Part shown: in pieces, positions 13,078-21,578 of the stretch
Layout of the letters: every line of letters starts with the position of its first letter
How positions within the stretch are numbered: position 1 is the first letter of the stretch
IMG/VR virus record: IMGVR_UViG_3300037258_000441
Span: 1-31,184 of that record
Direction: 5' to 3' (one strand)
Length of the DNA: 31,184 nt
DNA from: a virus
Position numbers and translations under genes: made by a program
The notes under the pieces: generated by a model
The model's input: only the letters and a program-made list of their open reading frames with translations
What the model was told of the DNA's origin: nothing
The model's database searches: none

Positions 13078-13449
13078 ATGAGCGGACAGGATGAGCCGGT
13101 TTCGGGCGAGGTCGTCCCGGCGCCGCCGGTGGCGGGCATGCGATACGAGGACGAGGACTCCGGCCGGGTGGCCAGGGTGTTCGTGCGCGTCGACTACGCC
13201 GACGGGCGGGTACGCGAGTTCGAGGCACCGGGCCCGGAGGGCTTCACGATGAATGACCCCGAGACGGATGCCTCGGTCCAGCCGGTGCGGGAGTCGGTGC
13301 AGGCCCCGGGCGGCCCGGTCATGCCGATGATGGTGATGTGCCCGACGGTGAGGCTGTCATTCCAGGGGAACCCGCGCAGGCCGATGCTGATCCGCACCGA
13401 GCGGACGGCGCCGCCGCCAGAAGAGCGCGGCCTTGGCCAGGACGGCTAG
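13078..13449 (+). CDS. small unknown protein, plus strand
   Basis: A 123-residue protein (MSGQDEPVSGEVVP...). The middle has RVARVFVRVDYADGRVREFEAPGPEGF and the end VRLSFQGNPRRPMLIRTE, suggesting a small beta-sheet domain with a disordered, Pro-rich start. Its ATG is preceded by AGGTG. It converges on the Acb2-like gene with a four-base overlap. Codon usage looks like genuine coding. No named family is recognised. Confidence 0.68.
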   Translation: MSGQDEPVSGEVVPAPPVAGMRYEDEDSGRVARVFVRVDYADGRVREFEAPGPEGFTMNDPETDASVQPVRESVQAPGGPVMPMMVMCPTVRLSFQGNPRRPMLIRTERTAPPPEERGLGQDG

Positions 13450-13655
13450 CCGTTCCGTGCGATCGACGCGTTCGCCCACATCACAGCGTCTTCCAGGTGC
13501 GTGATCGCGAGCGACTTCTCCCGGGAATCCGGGCACGCGCTGTCGATGGCGCGCGCGAAGTCCAGCCCCATCGACCGCAGCTGCCGGTAAGCCTCGGGCT
13601 GGCCTGGCTTCGGCGGATGGCAGGTGAACCGGTTCTCAAGGTCGGGAACTGGCAT
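13446..13655 (-). CDS. Acb2-like anti-CBASS cyclic-nucleotide sponge
   Basis: A 69-residue helical protein matching the Acb2/Tad1 hairpin family (T4 Vs.4 relatives): N8RFTCHPP, Y23RQLR, AIDSACPDSREKSLAITHLEDAVMWAN and a terminal IARN. Family members bind cyclic di- and tri-nucleotides and block CBASS and related defence signalling in the host cytoplasm. The ATG overlaps the stop of the 865-residue upstream gene (TAATG) and has GAGAGG six bases before, so the two are translated together. Length fits the family. The tail-to-tail overlap with a plus-strand gene is four bases. Ligand choice cannot be read from sequence. Confidence 0.82.
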   Translation of the reverse strand: MPVPDLENRFTCHPPKPGQPEAYRQLRSMGLDFARAIDSACPDSREKSLAITHLEDAVMWANASIARNG

Positions 13656-16252
13656 TACTTGCCTCTCTCCATTTCGGCGTGCTGTGCCGGCCAGTAGCCG
13701 AGGGCCTCGTGGTGGCGAAGGTTGCAAAAGCCCTTCGCCTGGTCGGGCGACATCTTGCCGTGCTCGGTGACTAGGGCAACGCACCGGCCGAAGTCACCGG
13801 GGGTGCCCCACGCGATCTCCTTCTCGAAGGCGTGGTGCGTGGGGCCGCCGTGCCCGTGGCCGCTCCAGTAGTCGCGGAGCGTCTGCGCGTTCCCCTCGCC
13901 CGCGGCCTTCGAGGCCGCGCCGAGCGGGAACCGCTCCACGTCATCGCCCCGGTGGACGGACAGGTGCGTGAAGGTGACCGCGGCCGGCGGCGGCGGGGCG
14001 GGGAGCGGGTCGCCCTCTTCGAGGTAGGCGAGGGTGACGTGGGGCTTCCAGTCCTTGTGCTCGCTGGCGGACAGGTCCTCCAGTGCCGTCCGCAGCTGCC
14101 CCGCGCCGGGGATGCGGGCGGGAATGAACACGGGGACCTTGCCGTCGCTGCTGCCAGACGGGGGGAACGTCCCGATCCCCGTCAGCATCGCTGCCAGCGG
14201 CCCCGGAGCCTGCCTGGCGGCGGCGCGGGCCCGGTCGCAGGCCAAGGCGAAGGCGTCGTCGTCCACGTCCGGGCCGAGGTAGACGACCGTCACGTGATGG
14301 CCTGTCAGGCCGCCTGGCAGCGGGTCGATCAGGCCGCCTGGCAGGTCAAGGGAGATCATCCCGGAGCGGGACGCCAGGCCGGGGGCTGCCGCCTTGTTCG
14401 CCGGGTCGCCGCCAGCGTGCTGCTGGAACGAGTGGGTCTCCAGGATCTCCGGGGTAATGCGCTCTACCTGGCCGACGTAGGCCCTCACCGGGCGGCCGAG
14501 CTTGCGGTAGGCGAGGGTGCGGTGATGGCCGTCAATGACCACAGCCTTCGGGTTATCCGGGGACTGAACGAGGATCACCGGGTGCGTGTGGCCGGTTCCG
14601 TGCTTGATGGCTTTCGCGAACCTCTTGACGGCGCCCGGCTGGCTGGAGGCGGCCCACGAGTCCTCGTCATCAGTGTCGATGCGGTCCTGCGGCACCTCAA
14701 CGGGGCCGATCCAGCGGGCGTCGTCAACCCAGGTCAGGGCCTTGTCTGGGAAGTTCGCCAGCATGAGGCTCTTGACGTGCTCGGGGTCGACGGGACTCGG
14801 GTCGGAGAGGTCCGAGGCTCCCTTCCCGATGCCGTCCAGCACCTTGGCCGCATGCGGCGGGATGACCTCCGCCTCGACCTGCCATTGCCCGCGTACCTTC
14901 CTCGCCGAGGTGATCCGGTACGTCAGCCCCTTGTTAAGCAGCAGTTCCCGCTCGTCATTGAACGTCGATACCTTGTCCAGGTAGAACGCGGGGGTGCCCT
15001 TCGGCACCCTCAGCTGCATGTGGACCTCTTCGCTCCTGAACCCCCGCGAGACGGTCTTGCCAACGCTCGTGGACAGGAACGCGGGCTCCCGCGCGGTCTT
15101 CCCGACCAGCTTGTCCGGGGTGACGTTCCCGAACTCGGCCAGCCCCGTGCCCCAGTGGACGACCATCGCCTCTGATGGCGTCGGGTTATCCCTGCACGCC
15201 TTCTCAAGCGTGGCGATCTCCGCGTCGAGCCGCCGCTTCTCGGCCGCTGCCGGAGTGCGCATCTTTCCCTTGTCCGGGAACTTCCCGGTGCGCAGGTACC
15301 GGTTGATCGGCCATGCCGACGAGCGGGTGTAGTCCAGCAGTGCCCGGTACTGGTCCGGCGGGAGCTTGTCCTTCCCCGGCCAGTTGGCGTTCCCCCACTT
15401 CCTCGCCTCGGCGGCGGTCATGACGCCTGAGGGCCCGCCGTCGCTCTCCGGGCGCGGCTCGAACCGCGCAGGGCCGGGGGCCGCCTCCGGGTCTATGGGC
15501 GACTTGGCCTGGTGCGCGAAGGACCGCTCGGAGCCGTCGCCGAACCGGACCCTGACGTGCGCGGCGTCCCGCCCGGTGACCTTCCCGGCGCCGAACTGCG
15601 GGTGGTGCACGTCCTGGCCGGCGCCGGGGACACCGACGAATATCCAGCCGTGGACGTAGCCCTTGGGGCCGACCTTGCCGATGCCGTTCGGTGGCCTGCC
15701 GTTGGCCCCGCCGGGGCTTGACATGCCTGCCTGCTGGGTGCCGTGGCCGCCGCGCGGCCAGTAGCCGTCCATGTACCCGGCAGGCCAGTAGCCGCCGGGC
15801 CGGGGCGAAGCACCGCGTGCTGGCGGGTAGCCGGCGTCGTCCTCGTCTTCCGGGGCGCTCATGACCCGCGGCCCGGGCTCGCTGCCGTCCCAGCGGGGCG
15901 GCTCCCCTCCGGCCGTCGATCCTGGTACGCCGCCGGGGACGTGCTGGGTGCCGTCGGCGGCGTGGGGGCGGGGCGTCATCCCGCCGCCGCCGGCCGCGTA
16001 GCCGCCCTCGTCGTCGTCGCGGTCGTCCCGCCAGGTCACCTCGCCGTTAAGGTCAGTGACCCGCTGGTACTTCACGGCAGGCGGGGATGCCTCGGCGAAG
16101 CCGCGGTGCCATTGCGTCGCGGCCTGCCGCATCAGCAGCGACCCCGCCAGCACGTGCGGGGCGCGCACCCGCCTGCCTGCCGCGTGATCGCCCGCAGCCT
16201 GCCGTCCTGCGAGCCTCGCGGCGGCCAGCACCCGGTCCCGGTCGGTGCTCAC
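13655..16252 (-). CDS. ADP-ribosyltransferase-like / ParB-like / 2H-phosphoesterase-like fusion
   Basis: An 865-residue protein translated from a GTG overlapping the portal stop (GTGA). In order: a Gly/Pro/Asp-rich linker; KVGPKGYVHGWIFVG near 191-206 followed by an SH3-like VHHPQFGAGKV; an ADP-ribosyltransferase-like domain (about 280-460) with FLSTS and DERELLL but VVHWGTG where R-S-E enzymes have an Arg; a ParB/Srx-like segment (VVIDGHHRTLAYRKLG, about 569); and a 2H-phosphoesterase-like domain with two H-x-T motifs (HHVTVVYLG near 650, HVTLAYL near 735). Its place after the portal suggests packaging in the virion and injection. 2H enzymes include phage anti-CBASS Acb1. The substrate is unknown, and the transferase may be inactive if the Arg is truly lost. 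Confidence 0.82.
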   Translation of the reverse strand: MSTDRDRVLAAARLAGRQAAGDHAAGRRVRAPHVLAGSLLMRQAATQWHRGFAEASPPAVKYQRVTDLNGEVTWRDDRDDDEGGYAAGGGGMTPRPHAADGTQHVPGGVPGSTAGGEPPRWDGSEPGPRVMSAPEDEDDAGYPPARGASPRPGGYWPAGYMDGYWPRGGHGTQQAGMSSPGGANGRPPNGIGKVGPKGYVHGWIFVGVPGAGQDVHHPQFGAGKVTGRDAAHVRVRFGDGSERSFAHQAKSPIDPEAAPGPARFEPRPESDGGPSGVMTAAEARKWGNANWPGKDKLPPDQYRALLDYTRSSAWPINRYLRTGKFPDKGKMRTPAAAEKRRLDAEIATLEKACRDNPTPSEAMVVHWGTGLAEFGNVTPDKLVGKTAREPAFLSTSVGKTVSRGFRSEEVHMQLRVPKGTPAFYLDKVSTFNDERELLLNKGLTYRITSARKVRGQWQVEAEVIPPHAAKVLDGIGKGASDLSDPSPVDPEHVKSLMLANFPDKALTWVDDARWIGPVEVPQDRIDTDDEDSWAASSQPGAVKRFAKAIKHGTGHTHPVILVQSPDNPKAVVIDGHHRTLAYRKLGRPVRAYVGQVERITPEILETHSFQQHAGGDPANKAAAPGLASRSGMISLDLPGGLIDPLPGGLTGHHVTVVYLGPDVDDDAFALACDRARAAARQAPGPLAAMLTGIGTFPPSGSSDGKVPVFIPARIPGAGQLRTALEDLSASEHKDWKPHVTLAYLEEGDPLPAPPPPAAVTFTHLSVHRGDDVERFPLGAASKAAGEGNAQTLRDYWSGHGHGGPTHHAFEKEIAWGTPGDFGRCVALVTEHGKMSPDQAKGFCNLRHHEALGYWPAQHAEMERGK

Positions 16253-19200
16253 GCGTAGAAGTCACCCCCGCGCGGGCTGCTCGCGCCACCTTCGCCGAGC
16301 AGCATGCCCTGCCAGTCACCGAACGTCGGACGGCCGTTGGCGTCCCACCACTCCCGCAGTTCCGGGGACGCGTACCGGCGGGCACGCGACTCCGGGCCGG
16401 CGAACAGCGACCACGGGTCGACGCCCTTCCGGTTCCCCTCCGGGGACAGCATGTAGCCGTTCGTGGCCGCCTCGGCGTCCAGGGTGCGGCGGCGGACCTC
16501 GTCCCTGAACGACTCGCGGGCAAGCTGGCCGAAGCCGTCGCCCCGGTAGCCCTGCTGCCGCAGCGTGGCGATGGCGGCCTCCCGGCGCATCTGCCCCGTG
16601 GTGGTGCCGTGGACGTGCGCCCACGCGTCCTCGGACGTTTCCCCGGCGTCCATGAGGCCGTGGTAGACGCGGTTGCGGTCCTCATCCGACTGCGGGTGCT
16701 CGGCGTACAGGCTCGCGGCCCGCCCGGCACGGTCGGCGGCGTCCCGGCGGTCGATCTCCGCGACCGCCCGGTTGTAGTGCTCGCCCTCCCCGCGGCCCAT
16801 CAGCTCCCGGTAGATGTCCTCATCGGGCATTTCCTCAAGGCGACGGGCATGCTGCGGGTCAGGCTCGACGTGGAAGGCCCGGTGGGCACCGGAGTCAAAG
16901 GCGACGTGCGCTGTGCGGCCGTCGTGGGCGATGACGGTGCCGTGGCCGTGGCGGGGATGGTAGACCCGATCGCCTTCCGCGGGGATGCCGACGAAGATCC
17001 ATCCGTGGATGAACCCGTGCGGGCCGACCTTGGCCAGGTGCGGCTCGATCGCTGCCGTGTAGGCGAACGCGTCGGGGTCGGTCAAGTCAACGCCGGAGAC
17101 CTCGGAGGGCAGCAAAACGCACCGGCACCAAGGGTGGGCTGGCGGGCACGGTGAGCCATCAGGAAAGGTGGCGTCCAGCGGAACAGCACCGGCCCCCGCG
17201 TTGGCCTTGCACACCGGGCACGCGTCCTCGGGGGCGATCAGCCACTCCTTGCGGCTGACCCCCATGTCCCGGTAGGTGTCGCGGGTCGCAGCTGAGACGG
17301 CGCGGGCGATCTCGGTGCGGGCGATCATCGGTGCCCGCTGCGGTACCCGCAGGATCTCCGGCAGCCTCCGCGCGAGCGAGCCCGCGGAGTCCCCGTCAGC
17401 GACCGCCTCGGCGATCGCCTGGGCGAGGTCGCCCATGCCGGTGTCGCTGACCGCCGCGATGACGCTGACCCCGTGGGCGGCGAGCAGCCTCCGCAGGCCC
17501 GCCGAGTCGGACACGAGGGCGGCGGCATCGACGTCGCCGGGCTGCCAGCTACCCCAGTCGGGGGCGGACATGGTGGCGACCGCGGTCGCTGACCGGCTCC
17601 CGAGGTGCCACGCCTCCCGCCACAAGCCGGCGAGGACAGCCCCGACCTTCTTCGCGACCTCGGAGCGGATCATGGCGACCAGGGCGTCGCGGGTGACGGC
17701 GAGGGTGCCCTTCCACCAGGCCGCCAGCAGCGCCGACGCCGCGGTCGTGGCCGCGGTGAACGCCGCGGTGACCTCGGCGGTGTACATCCCGGCGAGGGCC
17801 AGGTCGTACTGCCAGCCAGGCCAGTCCTGCGCGTCCTGCGGGCCTTCCGGCTCTTGCGCCTGCGGGCCGGCCTTGACCAGCATGGCCCTGGTCACGGCGA
17901 CCGCCTGGTCCGGGGTGAGGCCCTTCGCGAGGTCCTCGCTGACCGTGGCGAGCGCCACGGCGGGCAGGTGCCGCGGCTCCCAGGCGGTGATCGCCCGGCC
18001 CTCCCGCAGGTGCCGGGCCAGGGCGTCAAGCTCCGCGGCGGCCGCCTTCGAGGCCGGGGTGCCGCCGCGCCGGGCGTCGGCCTGCTGCTCGCCCTGCGCC
18101 GCCTCCGCGGCCTCGTGGCCGGGTGACTGGCCCTCGTTTCCCTCGCTGCCGCCCGCGCCGGTCGCCGGGCGGGCCTGCTGCGGCGGGGCGCCGGGCGGGA
18201 GGGCACGCGGCGGCGGGTTGTCCGCGAGGTGCTGCGCCGTCTGCGCCTGCGCCGACGCCTGGGCGACCGCGGCCGTCAGCGGCACCGGGCCAGTCGGGGT
18301 GATCAGGAGCGGGTCCTGGGTCTCCTTCAGCCCCCACGGCTGCAGCCCCAGCTTCTCCCGGCCCTCGTCGATCGACCGGAGCGCCGAGGTGACCTGCTGG
18401 ACGACCATGCCGGTCTCGGTGGCCTCGTCGTCCTCGTCTTCGAGGCCGTCGAACAGGAACCGCATGTCGTCCTGCCGGCACAGGTCCCGCAGGATGTGGT
18501 CGTTGACGCTCGCCAGGTAGCGGAGGATCGGCCCGGTGGACTTGCGGTCCACCTTCTGCTGGGCCATCTTCGCCATCTGGTTCGCGGCACCCGAGCTTTG
18601 GGTGGTGGAGACCTTGGGGCTAATTCCCAGTTCCATCGGCTCCACGTCGAACGCCATGCACGTGTCCACGCGGACGATCTCGTCGAACTGGTCGGCCAGC
18701 TGCGTGTCCCGCTGAGGCATCGTCTTCGACCCGGGCGGCAGCACGATGATCTTGTGGTGAAACGCGGGATCCCCGGCCACGGCGTTCAGCGCATCCTGGA
18801 GCTCGCGGATCTGGTTCGGCGTCATCGCCGTGTCGCCAGGGCTGATGTAGACGGCGGGAACAGTCCCGGACTTGAAGTAGTCCAGCTGCCAGCCCTGCTT
18901 CTGCAAGCCGCTCATGATCGGCACGAGGGCCCGCTCCACGGCGGCCATCCCGTAGGGAGACCAGCGGCGGCGCGTGTACGGCAGGTAGAGAAGCTGATCG
19001 CCCCGGAATGCCCGCGCCTGTGCCCCGGACAGGCCCGCCTCCTCAAGGTCACGCCCGGACATCATCGTCGTGAGATCGGAGCGAGGCACCCCGTAAAGGA
19101 ATTGCTGAAGGGCGGGCGCCGGGGGCCGCGGGGCCGCCCCGTGCAAGTCATACAAAGGCCGCAAAGTCTGGCCGTCAATGAGCTGCAGGCAGTCCAAGTC

Positions 19201-19872
19201 GGAGCCGAGCAGGCCCTTCCCCATGCCCTTGCCGCGCTTAGGGGCAAGGTAAATCGACAGGGCATCGAACACGAACATCTGCTCTAGGGCGTCATCGATG
19301 AACGACGCCCACGAGAAGTAGTCCGGGTCGGGACGCCGGAAGAATGCCAGCGCCTTGCCGCGGCGCTCGCCGAAGTCCCGCATCTGCGACGGCGACCCGC
19401 GCATCGCCTTCGCCGCGTCCTTCGTGGGCACGATGTCCCACTCAATGCCACGGATCTCGTTTTTCCGCAGCTGTATGCAGGCCCTGGCCACCGAGTAAAG
19501 GTCGGCGAGAGTGCGTAGCGTGGCGAAGCTTGCCAGCTTGCCGATTCCCTCAGAGCCAGGCTCTCCGGTCGGCAGATTCCAACCGGTTTGATATTGCTCA
19601 CGCCTCGGGGCGGCCCTGCCATTATCCTCGGGAGCGTCTACAGGAACCGGGAGAATGGGCGAGAAAGGCCCGAATGCGCCCTGCGTGAAGTCCTGCGGTG
19701 GCCTCGGCAGGAACGGGCCGTAGGCGTTCCGGTAGGAGTCTGGCGTGGCCAGCTCGCGGGCAAGCGGGCTGAGCGAGCCGGACCAGCCTGGGACTCCCTG
19801 CGGCGGGGCGGTGGCGACCGCCCCGCCGGGGACTGCCTTGGAGGCGCGGAGGATCGCGGCCGGGCTTGCCAT
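16249..19872 (-). CDS. portal protein fused to MuF-like head protein and C-terminal extension
   Basis: A 1207-residue protein. Residues about 100-560 are an HK97-type portal (ARACIQLRKNEIRGIEWDI, RSDLTTMMSGRDLEEAGL, YFKSGTVPAVYISPGD, MELGISPKVSTTQSSG). A Pro/Gln-rich linker follows. Residues about 620-930 are MuF-like, ending in the family signature ACPVCKANAG...CPPAHPWCRC. Then come KVGPHGFIHGWIFVG (near 946) with an SH3-like VYHPRHGHGTV and an uncharacterised, charged C-terminus of about 220 residues. ATG start with GGGAGG seven bases upstream. Portal and MuF proteins are usually separate, so the fusion is notable. The C-terminal part could be an injected effector; that is inference. Confidence 0.9.
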   Translation of the reverse strand: MASPAAILRASKAVPGGAVATAPPQGVPGWSGSLSPLARELATPDSYRNAYGPFLPRPPQDFTQGAFGPFSPILPVPVDAPEDNGRAAPRREQYQTGWNLPTGEPGSEGIGKLASFATLRTLADLYSVARACIQLRKNEIRGIEWDIVPTKDAAKAMRGSPSQMRDFGERRGKALAFFRRPDPDYFSWASFIDDALEQMFVFDALSIYLAPKRGKGMGKGLLGSDLDCLQLIDGQTLRPLYDLHGAAPRPPAPALQQFLYGVPRSDLTTMMSGRDLEEAGLSGAQARAFRGDQLLYLPYTRRRWSPYGMAAVERALVPIMSGLQKQGWQLDYFKSGTVPAVYISPGDTAMTPNQIRELQDALNAVAGDPAFHHKIIVLPPGSKTMPQRDTQLADQFDEIVRVDTCMAFDVEPMELGISPKVSTTQSSGAANQMAKMAQQKVDRKSTGPILRYLASVNDHILRDLCRQDDMRFLFDGLEDEDDEATETGMVVQQVTSALRSIDEGREKLGLQPWGLKETQDPLLITPTGPVPLTAAVAQASAQAQTAQHLADNPPPRALPPGAPPQQARPATGAGGSEGNEGQSPGHEAAEAAQGEQQADARRGGTPASKAAAAELDALARHLREGRAITAWEPRHLPAVALATVSEDLAKGLTPDQAVAVTRAMLVKAGPQAQEPEGPQDAQDWPGWQYDLALAGMYTAEVTAAFTAATTAASALLAAWWKGTLAVTRDALVAMIRSEVAKKVGAVLAGLWREAWHLGSRSATAVATMSAPDWGSWQPGDVDAAALVSDSAGLRRLLAAHGVSVIAAVSDTGMGDLAQAIAEAVADGDSAGSLARRLPEILRVPQRAPMIARTEIARAVSAATRDTYRDMGVSRKEWLIAPEDACPVCKANAGAGAVPLDATFPDGSPCPPAHPWCRCVLLPSEVSGVDLTDPDAFAYTAAIEPHLAKVGPHGFIHGWIFVGIPAEGDRVYHPRHGHGTVIAHDGRTAHVAFDSGAHRAFHVEPDPQHARRLEEMPDEDIYRELMGRGEGEHYNRAVAEIDRRDAADRAGRAASLYAEHPQSDEDRNRVYHGLMDAGETSEDAWAHVHGTTTGQMRREAAIATLRQQGYRGDGFGQLARESFRDEVRRRTLDAEAATNGYMLSPEGNRKGVDPWSLFAGPESRARRYASPELREWWDANGRPTFGDWQGMLLGEGGASSPRGGDFYA

Positions 19873-19896
19873 GCGCTGACCTCCCGGCAGGTGGGG

Positions 19897-20151
19897 TCAG
19901 TTCACGGTGGAGGACAGGTGCCCGTCCTCGCCGGCGATGACGTTGCTGAACGGGACGCCGTCGACGGCGGGAGGCTTTAGCGGGCCGCCTTCGCGCATCC
20001 TGCCGCGCGTGATCGTGTACTCGCCATGGCCGGCGATGTGGATCGTGCCGTCCGGCTGCAGGCCGAACTCGTGGTCATCGCCCACGAGGCTGAGGTCTAG
20101 CAGCCCGCCGACCTCGCCGTCGCGGTACGCGGCGCGCAGGCAGGTCTTCAC
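19897..20151 (-). CDS. small unknown protein before the portal
   Basis: An 84-residue protein with GLQPDGTIHIAGHGEYTITRGRM in the centre, probably a small beta domain. GTG start with GGGGAGG eight bases upstream. It lies 24 bases before the portal gene and 99 bases from a divergent plus-strand gene. No family recognised. Confidence 0.7.
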   Translation of the reverse strand: MKTCLRAAYRDGEVGGLLDLSLVGDDHEFGLQPDGTIHIAGHGEYTITRGRMREGGPLKPPAVDGVPFSNVIAGEDGHLSSTVN

Positions 20152-20250
20152 GAGTGCGGCCTCCCCTTGCGAGGGAGCCGCGCTAGGCTCCGCGCCGTAT
20201 CACGGCCATGGCCCCATGGGTCATGTGAGGGTATCCCGAAGGAGGCGCAC

Positions 20251-20928
20251 ATGTCCGGACAGCAGGACCGAAGACACCCGCAGCAGCGGCCACAGTACGG
20301 GCCCCAGTGGAACCCGGAGCATTACGATCCGCAGGCCCACGCGGAGCGGGCGGCACGGCAGCCGCCGCCGCAGGGGCCACCGGGCTGGCAGCCGCCGTAC
20401 GGCCAGCCGCAGTACCCGCCGCCAGGCTACGGCGGCCCGCAGCGCCGGCGGCGCCGCAAGAGCCACACCGGCCTGAAGGTCGCGGGCATCATCGGCGGGG
20501 CCGTCGTCGTCCTGGTCATCGTCGCCGCCGCGGTCAGCAACGGCGGCTCGCCGTCGTCGCTGCCGTCCGCGACCGGGGCGCCGGCAGTATCGGGGGCCGC
20601 GCCGAAGGCCACCACCGCCAAGGCCGCCGCGGCGGGCACGGTCACCTACGCGGTGTCCGGGTCGGCTGCGGACGTCACCTACGGCCCCTCGGGCAGTGAT
20701 GCGTCGGGCAGCGTCCCCATGCGGAAGACGGCCACGATCCCGGCTGACCCGCCCGTCGACTACAGCATCGACGCCCAGTTGCAAGGCGGCGGCAGCGTGA
20801 CGTGCGAGATCCTGGTCGCCGGCAAGGTCGTGTCCAAGTCGACCGCCAGCGGCAGCTACAACATCGCGTCCTGCGAAATCCTCCAGGACCCGTTCAGCGG
20901 GCACTGGCAGGACGCCAACAGCGCCTAG
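20251..20928 (+). CDS. MmpS-like membrane protein, plus strand
   Basis: A 225-residue protein with a very good ribosome site (AAGGAGG, seven bases). The N-terminal 60 residues are Pro/Gln-rich and cytoplasmic. RRRRRK precedes a membrane helix at about 74-95, followed by an Ala/Ser/Thr linker and an outer domain with GTVTYAVSGSAADVTYG and VTCEILVAGKVV...SCEI, whose two cysteines could bond. The design resembles MmpS-family envelope proteins of mycobacteria and relatives. It faces opposite to the head operon and may alter the host envelope (for example superinfection exclusion) as a lysogenic or early accessory gene. That role is inference. Confidence 0.78.
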   Translation: MSGQQDRRHPQQRPQYGPQWNPEHYDPQAHAERAARQPPPQGPPGWQPPYGQPQYPPPGYGGPQRRRRRKSHTGLKVAGIIGGAVVVLVIVAAAVSNGGSPSSLPSATGAPAVSGAAPKATTAKAAAAGTVTYAVSGSAADVTYGPSGSDASGSVPMRKTATIPADPPVDYSIDAQLQGGGSVTCEILVAGKVVSKSTASGSYNIASCEILQDPFSGHWQDANSA

Positions 20929-21197
20929 CGGGCGCCATCCGGGAGGGCGGCCTTCCACCTCGCGAGGCGGACGGTCCCGTCCCGGATGATGCCGTCCAGG
21001 CTGAAGTGAAGCCTGAGCGGGTCGTGCAGGATCCTCGCGGACGTTTCCTTGTCCAGGCCGCCGCAGTTCCGGCAGATGACCGTCTGGCGGAACTCGATGA
21101 TCGGCAGCAACTCGAGGTCGTGCTCGCAGCCTCGCTCGAGTGCGGGCGACTCCCGCCACAGCTCATCGCGGGCCATCGTGTCGGCAACGGGGTCCAT
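20925..21197 (-). CDS. small CxxC protein
   Basis: A 90-residue protein with LPIIEFRQTVICRNCGG in the middle and a conserved-looking C-terminus (LHFSLDGIIRDGTVRLARWK). A single CxxC plus upstream CEHD could form a zinc site. ATG start. It overlaps the plus-strand MmpS-like gene tail-to-tail by four bases. Function unknown. Confidence 0.72.
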   Translation of the reverse strand: MDPVADTMARDELWRESPALERGCEHDLELLPIIEFRQTVICRNCGGLDKETSARILHDPLRLHFSLDGIIRDGTVRLARWKAALPDGAR

Positions 21198-21207
21198 GGT
21201 GGCGAGC

Positions 21208-21462
21208 CTAGGCCTTGCGGCTTGCGATCAGCTCCCGCTGCGTCCCGGCGGCGAGTTGCTTGACGTGCCGCTTGGCCTGCTTGCCGCTCATGCCGAGCGC
21301 CACGCCGATCACCTGCCAGGAACGGCCCGCGTCCTTGGCGTCGGCTATGGCGCGGAGGCGGAGCAGGCTCGCCTGAAGGTGATCGCCGGCGGGCGGCGGG
21401 GCCAGGGTCCCGCTGAGGGCGGCGAGGGCCTGGTCCTGCTCTTCCCGGGTCGGCGGGCTCAC
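21208..21462 (-). CDS. small helix-turn-helix protein
   Basis: An 84-residue protein with a helix-turn-helix-like region SWQVIGVALGMSGKQAKRHVKQL near 48-70, resembling sigma-factor or resolvase-type HTH. It probably binds DNA. The GTG start overlaps the stop of the small gene before it (GTGA), so they are coupled. Confidence 0.72.
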   Translation of the reverse strand: MSPPTREEQDQALAALSGTLAPPPAGDHLQASLLRLRAIADAKDAGRSWQVIGVALGMSGKQAKRHVKQLAAGTQRELIASRKA

Positions 21463-21578
21463 GGGCTGATCACCACCGGCTCGGCGTCACTGCCCGCTGG
21501 CGCCAGGACCACGATCTCGCAGCCGAGGGTGGTCGCGGTCGCGCGGAGGTCGCTGGCGAGGCGGTCCAGGTCAGTCAT
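21459..21578 (-). CDS. 39-residue small protein
   Basis: MTDLDRLASDLRATATTLGCEIVVLAPAG... ending VVISP. The ATG overlaps the end of the upstream gene by eight bases and the stop overlaps the next GTG, so all three appear to be read in series. The alternation of an acidic helix and a beta strand is protein-like. Function unknown. Confidence 0.6.
   Translation of the reverse strand: MTDLDRLASDLRATATTLGCEIVVLAPAGSDAEPVVISP

Noticed and set aside
20152-20250. Inverted repeat CATGG-CC-CCATG between divergent genes
   Set aside because: Only five-base arms; too short to call an operator without more copies.
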